Shown here: positions 62,217 through 64,000 of the stretch, one piece after another
Layout: each line of letters begins with the position of its first letter
How positions within the stretch are numbered: position 1 is the stretch's first letter
Assembly (NCBI RefSeq): GCF_001591545.1
Contig: NZ_BCVC01000001.1
Location: 1,798,001 to 1,862,000, forward strand
Origin: Lederbergia lenta NBRC 16444
Lineage (GTDB): Bacteria > Bacillota > Bacilli > Bacillales > Bacillaceae_C
DNA: 64,000 nucleotides
Direction: 5' to 3'
Notes under the pieces: model-generated
Seen by the model: the letters and a program-made list of their open reading frames with translations, nothing else
What the model was told of the DNA's origin: nothing
The model's database searches: none
Translations under genes and position numbers: made by a program

Positions 62217-64000
62217 TTATTTCATATATATACGAACGACAGAACCGGCTTCAAGTTTCACCCCTGCTTCTGGTACTTGTTGTGCAACTGTTGATCCTTC
62301 GCCATTCGTTTCAAGCTTCAAGTCAAATATTTGTTGCTGAAGTATTTCCTTTTTTGTCATTCCCTTTAAATCAGGCACCGTGATCATGATTGGATCATCC
62401 CATTTTTTCTTTTTTTCAATTTGTTTCTCTCTTGGTTTTACGTCCAATGCTCTTAAAGAATCCTCAATAATTTTTCCAACGATAGGTGCCGCTACGGTAC
62501 CCCCAAATTGAATAATTCCTTTTGGATTATCGACCGCTGTATAAACAACAATTTGTGGATCATCTGCAGGAGCAAACCCAATAAATGAAACAACATGATT
62601 ATTTTCGAGATAGCGGCCATCTTTTGCTTTTTGTGCCGTACCCGTTTTCCCCCCTACCCGATAGGAATCAACGAAAGCATTTCCTCCAGTACCTTGAGCA
62701 ACAACACTTTCTAATGTATGACGTATTTCTTTCGAAGTTGCTTCGGAAATGACTTTTCTTTTTGCGATCGGTGTTTTGCGCATGACAACTTCACCTGTAA
62801 TTGGATCAATTAATTCCTTCGCTATATACGGTTGATACAATGTACCACCATTTACGGCTGCAGCGACAGCAGCGACTTGTTGTATCGGTGTTACTGAAAC
62901 GCCTTGACCAAAAGCGGTGGTCGCTAACTCAACAGGTCCAACCTGATCTAATTTAAATAGGATCCCTGTTCCTTCACCAGCTAAATCTACCCCAGTTTTC
63001 TGCCCAAATCCAAAGTCTTTTATATATTGAAATAGCTTTTCTTTTCCTAGTCTCTGCCCTAGCTCAACAAAGCCTGGGTTACATGAGTTTTCAACAACTT
63101 CTAAAAATGTTTGATCCCCATGCCCCCCTCTTTTCCAACATTTTAATGTGGAACCCCCCACTTTCACGTATCCCGGATCGTGAAAATGCTCTTCCTCCAA
63201 ATCCACTTTCCCTTCTTCTAAAGCAGCAGCTAATGTAATTATTTTAAAAGTGGAGCCTGGCTCGTACGTGCTCCATATCGGCAAGTTTCGATTATAAATT
63301 TCTTGTGGTACTTCTCTGAAATCAGCTGGATTGAAAGATGGCCTACTGGACATACCTAAAATTTCGCCATTATTCGGGTTCATTGCTATGCTAACTATAC
63401 CATCTGGATTATATAGTGCCTCAGCATTCTCCATTTCTCTTTCTAATATCGATTGAATTTTTGTATCAATTGTGAGTTTTAATTTATATCCATCAACTGG
63501 AGCGGTAAAATCATCAGACATATCAGGCATTCTTTTTCCCTTTGCGTCAGAAAAAAATTGAACAGAACCTTTACTACCTTTTAACTCTTCGTCATAGTAA
63601 AGCTCCAACCCCATTAGTCCTTGGTTATCAATCCCGGTAAAACCTAGAACATGGGATAAATATTTGCCAAATGGATAGTGTCGTTTTGAATCTTCAGCTA
63701 TATAGACACCTTTTAAATCTAAAGCTTGAACTTCCCTTGCTTTTTCGAAAGAAATCTTCCTACCTTCTTTCATCCTTACATTTACTGCATTTTCTACTAA
63801 TTGTTTATATATCTTATCTTTTGGCGCATTAAGAAGTGCGGCCAATTGCTCTGCTGCTTCAGCTGGTTTTTCAATCTGCCTAGGAACAACATAAATAGTC
63901 GGTGCACTTTCATTTGAAGCAATCGGTACATCATTTCTGTCTATTATTTCACCACGTTCAGGTTCAAAGGGAATTTCCCGACTCCAAGAATCTCTTGCTT
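62217..64000 (-). CDS. spoVD: Stage V sporulation protein D (penicillin-binding protein, 5' end outside window)
   Basis: Class B transpeptidase for spore cortex that acts with SpoVE. The frame is open to the window edge, giving about 594 residues; about 45-50 N-terminal residues, including the membrane anchor, are missing. The visible start contains SREIPFEPERGEIIDRND, a dimerisation-domain motif. Active-site motifs are STFK (YEPGSTFKII), SCN (VENSCNPGF) and KTG (GGKTGTAQ). One C-terminal PASTA domain (VPDLKGMTKKEILQQ...) favours SpoVD over the two-PASTA PbpB/FtsI. A TTG at 63843-63845 is internal, not the start. Confidence 0.95.
   Translation of the reverse strand, partial: ARDSWSREIPFEPERGEIIDRNDVPIASNESAPTIYVVPRQIEKPAEAAEQLAALLNAPKDKIYKQLVENAVNVRMKEGRKISFEKAREVQALDLKGVYIAEDSKRHYPFGKYLSHVLGFTGIDNQGLMGLELYYDEELKGSKGSVQFFSDAKGKRMPDMSDDFTAPVDGYKLKLTIDTKIQSILEREMENAEALYNPDGIVSIAMNPNNGEILGMSSRPSFNPADFREVPQEIYNRNLPIWSTYEPGSTFKIITLAAALEEGKVDLEEEHFHDPGYVKVGGSTLKCWKRGGHGDQTFLEVVENSCNPGFVELGQRLGKEKLFQYIKDFGFGQKTGVDLAGEGTGILFKLDQVGPVELATTAFGQGVSVTPIQQVAAVAAAVNGGTLYQPYIAKELIDPITGEVVMRKTPIAKRKVISEATSKEIRHTLESVVAQGTGGNAFVDSYRVGGKTGTAQKAKDGRYLENNHVVSFIGFAPADDPQIVVYTAVDNPKGIIQFGGTVAAPIVGKIIEDSLRALDVKPREKQIEKKKKWDDPIMITVPDLKGMTKKEILQQQIFDLKLETNGEGSTVAQQVPEAGVKLEAGSVVRIYMK

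Noticed and set aside
62217-64000. Calling the penicillin-binding protein pbpB (ftsI)
   Set aside because: Only one C-terminal PASTA domain is present and the gene directly precedes murE, both typical of spoVD.

Overview
The window is AT-rich chromosomal core DNA from an endospore-forming, low-GC Gram-positive bacterium of the family Bacillaceae. Gene order follows the Bacillus subtilis yll/ylm/ylo region almost gene for gene. SpoVM, SpoIIGA, SigE, SigG, SpoVE and SpoVD are all present, and the MurE DNPR motif indicates meso-diaminopimelate peptidoglycan. I cannot name the genus from sequence alone. All genes are on the minus strand except rpmB and rqcH, so the text below follows transcription, from high to low coordinates.

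Region 1 (64000-50142) is the division and cell-wall (dcw) cluster: spoVD (5' end outside the window), murE, an unrecognised 86-codon gene, mraY, murD, spoVE, murG, divIB, ylxW, ylxX, sbp, ftsA, ftsZ. It makes lipid I and lipid II, supplies sporulation-specific septal and cortex synthases, and ends with the Z-ring proteins. murB is absent from its usual place between murG and divIB. Region 2 (49712-46920) is the sporulation cascade spoIIGA, sigE, sigG. Region 3 (46724-40383) holds ylmC, ylmE, sepF, ylmG, ylmH, divIVA (division and curvature proteins) and ileS behind a T-box leader. Region 4 (39591-27792) is lspA, rluD, then the full UMP biosynthesis operon pyrR-pyrB-pyrC-carA-carB-pyrK-pyrD-pyrF-pyrE, with two PyrR-type attenuators and a clear sigma-A promoter.

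Region 5 (27156-10501) contains rqcH (plus strand, ribosome rescue), a Ca2+-type P-ATPase, remA, gmk, rpoZ, coaBC, priA, fmt, rsmB, the phosphatase/kinase pair prpC-prkC, rsgA and rpe. Region 6 (10500-1) contains thiN, the 26-codon spoVM, rpmB (plus strand), yloU-fakA, recG and the FapR-controlled lipid cluster fapR-plsX-fabD-fabG-acpP followed by rnc (3' end cut by the window).

I see no new defence or mobile system. The points of interest are departures from the canonical synteny: a decayed 3' relic of sdaAA in front of recG; a small ORF wedged into the dcw cluster; missing murB, def, rlmN, yloC, ylmA, ylmD, ylyA and pyrP; two copies of a roughly 125-bp hairpin-forming intergenic repeat; and two structured spacers, one relatively GC-rich, where genes might be expected. 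Family assignments, motif meanings and B. subtilis comparisons come from memory; no search was run.
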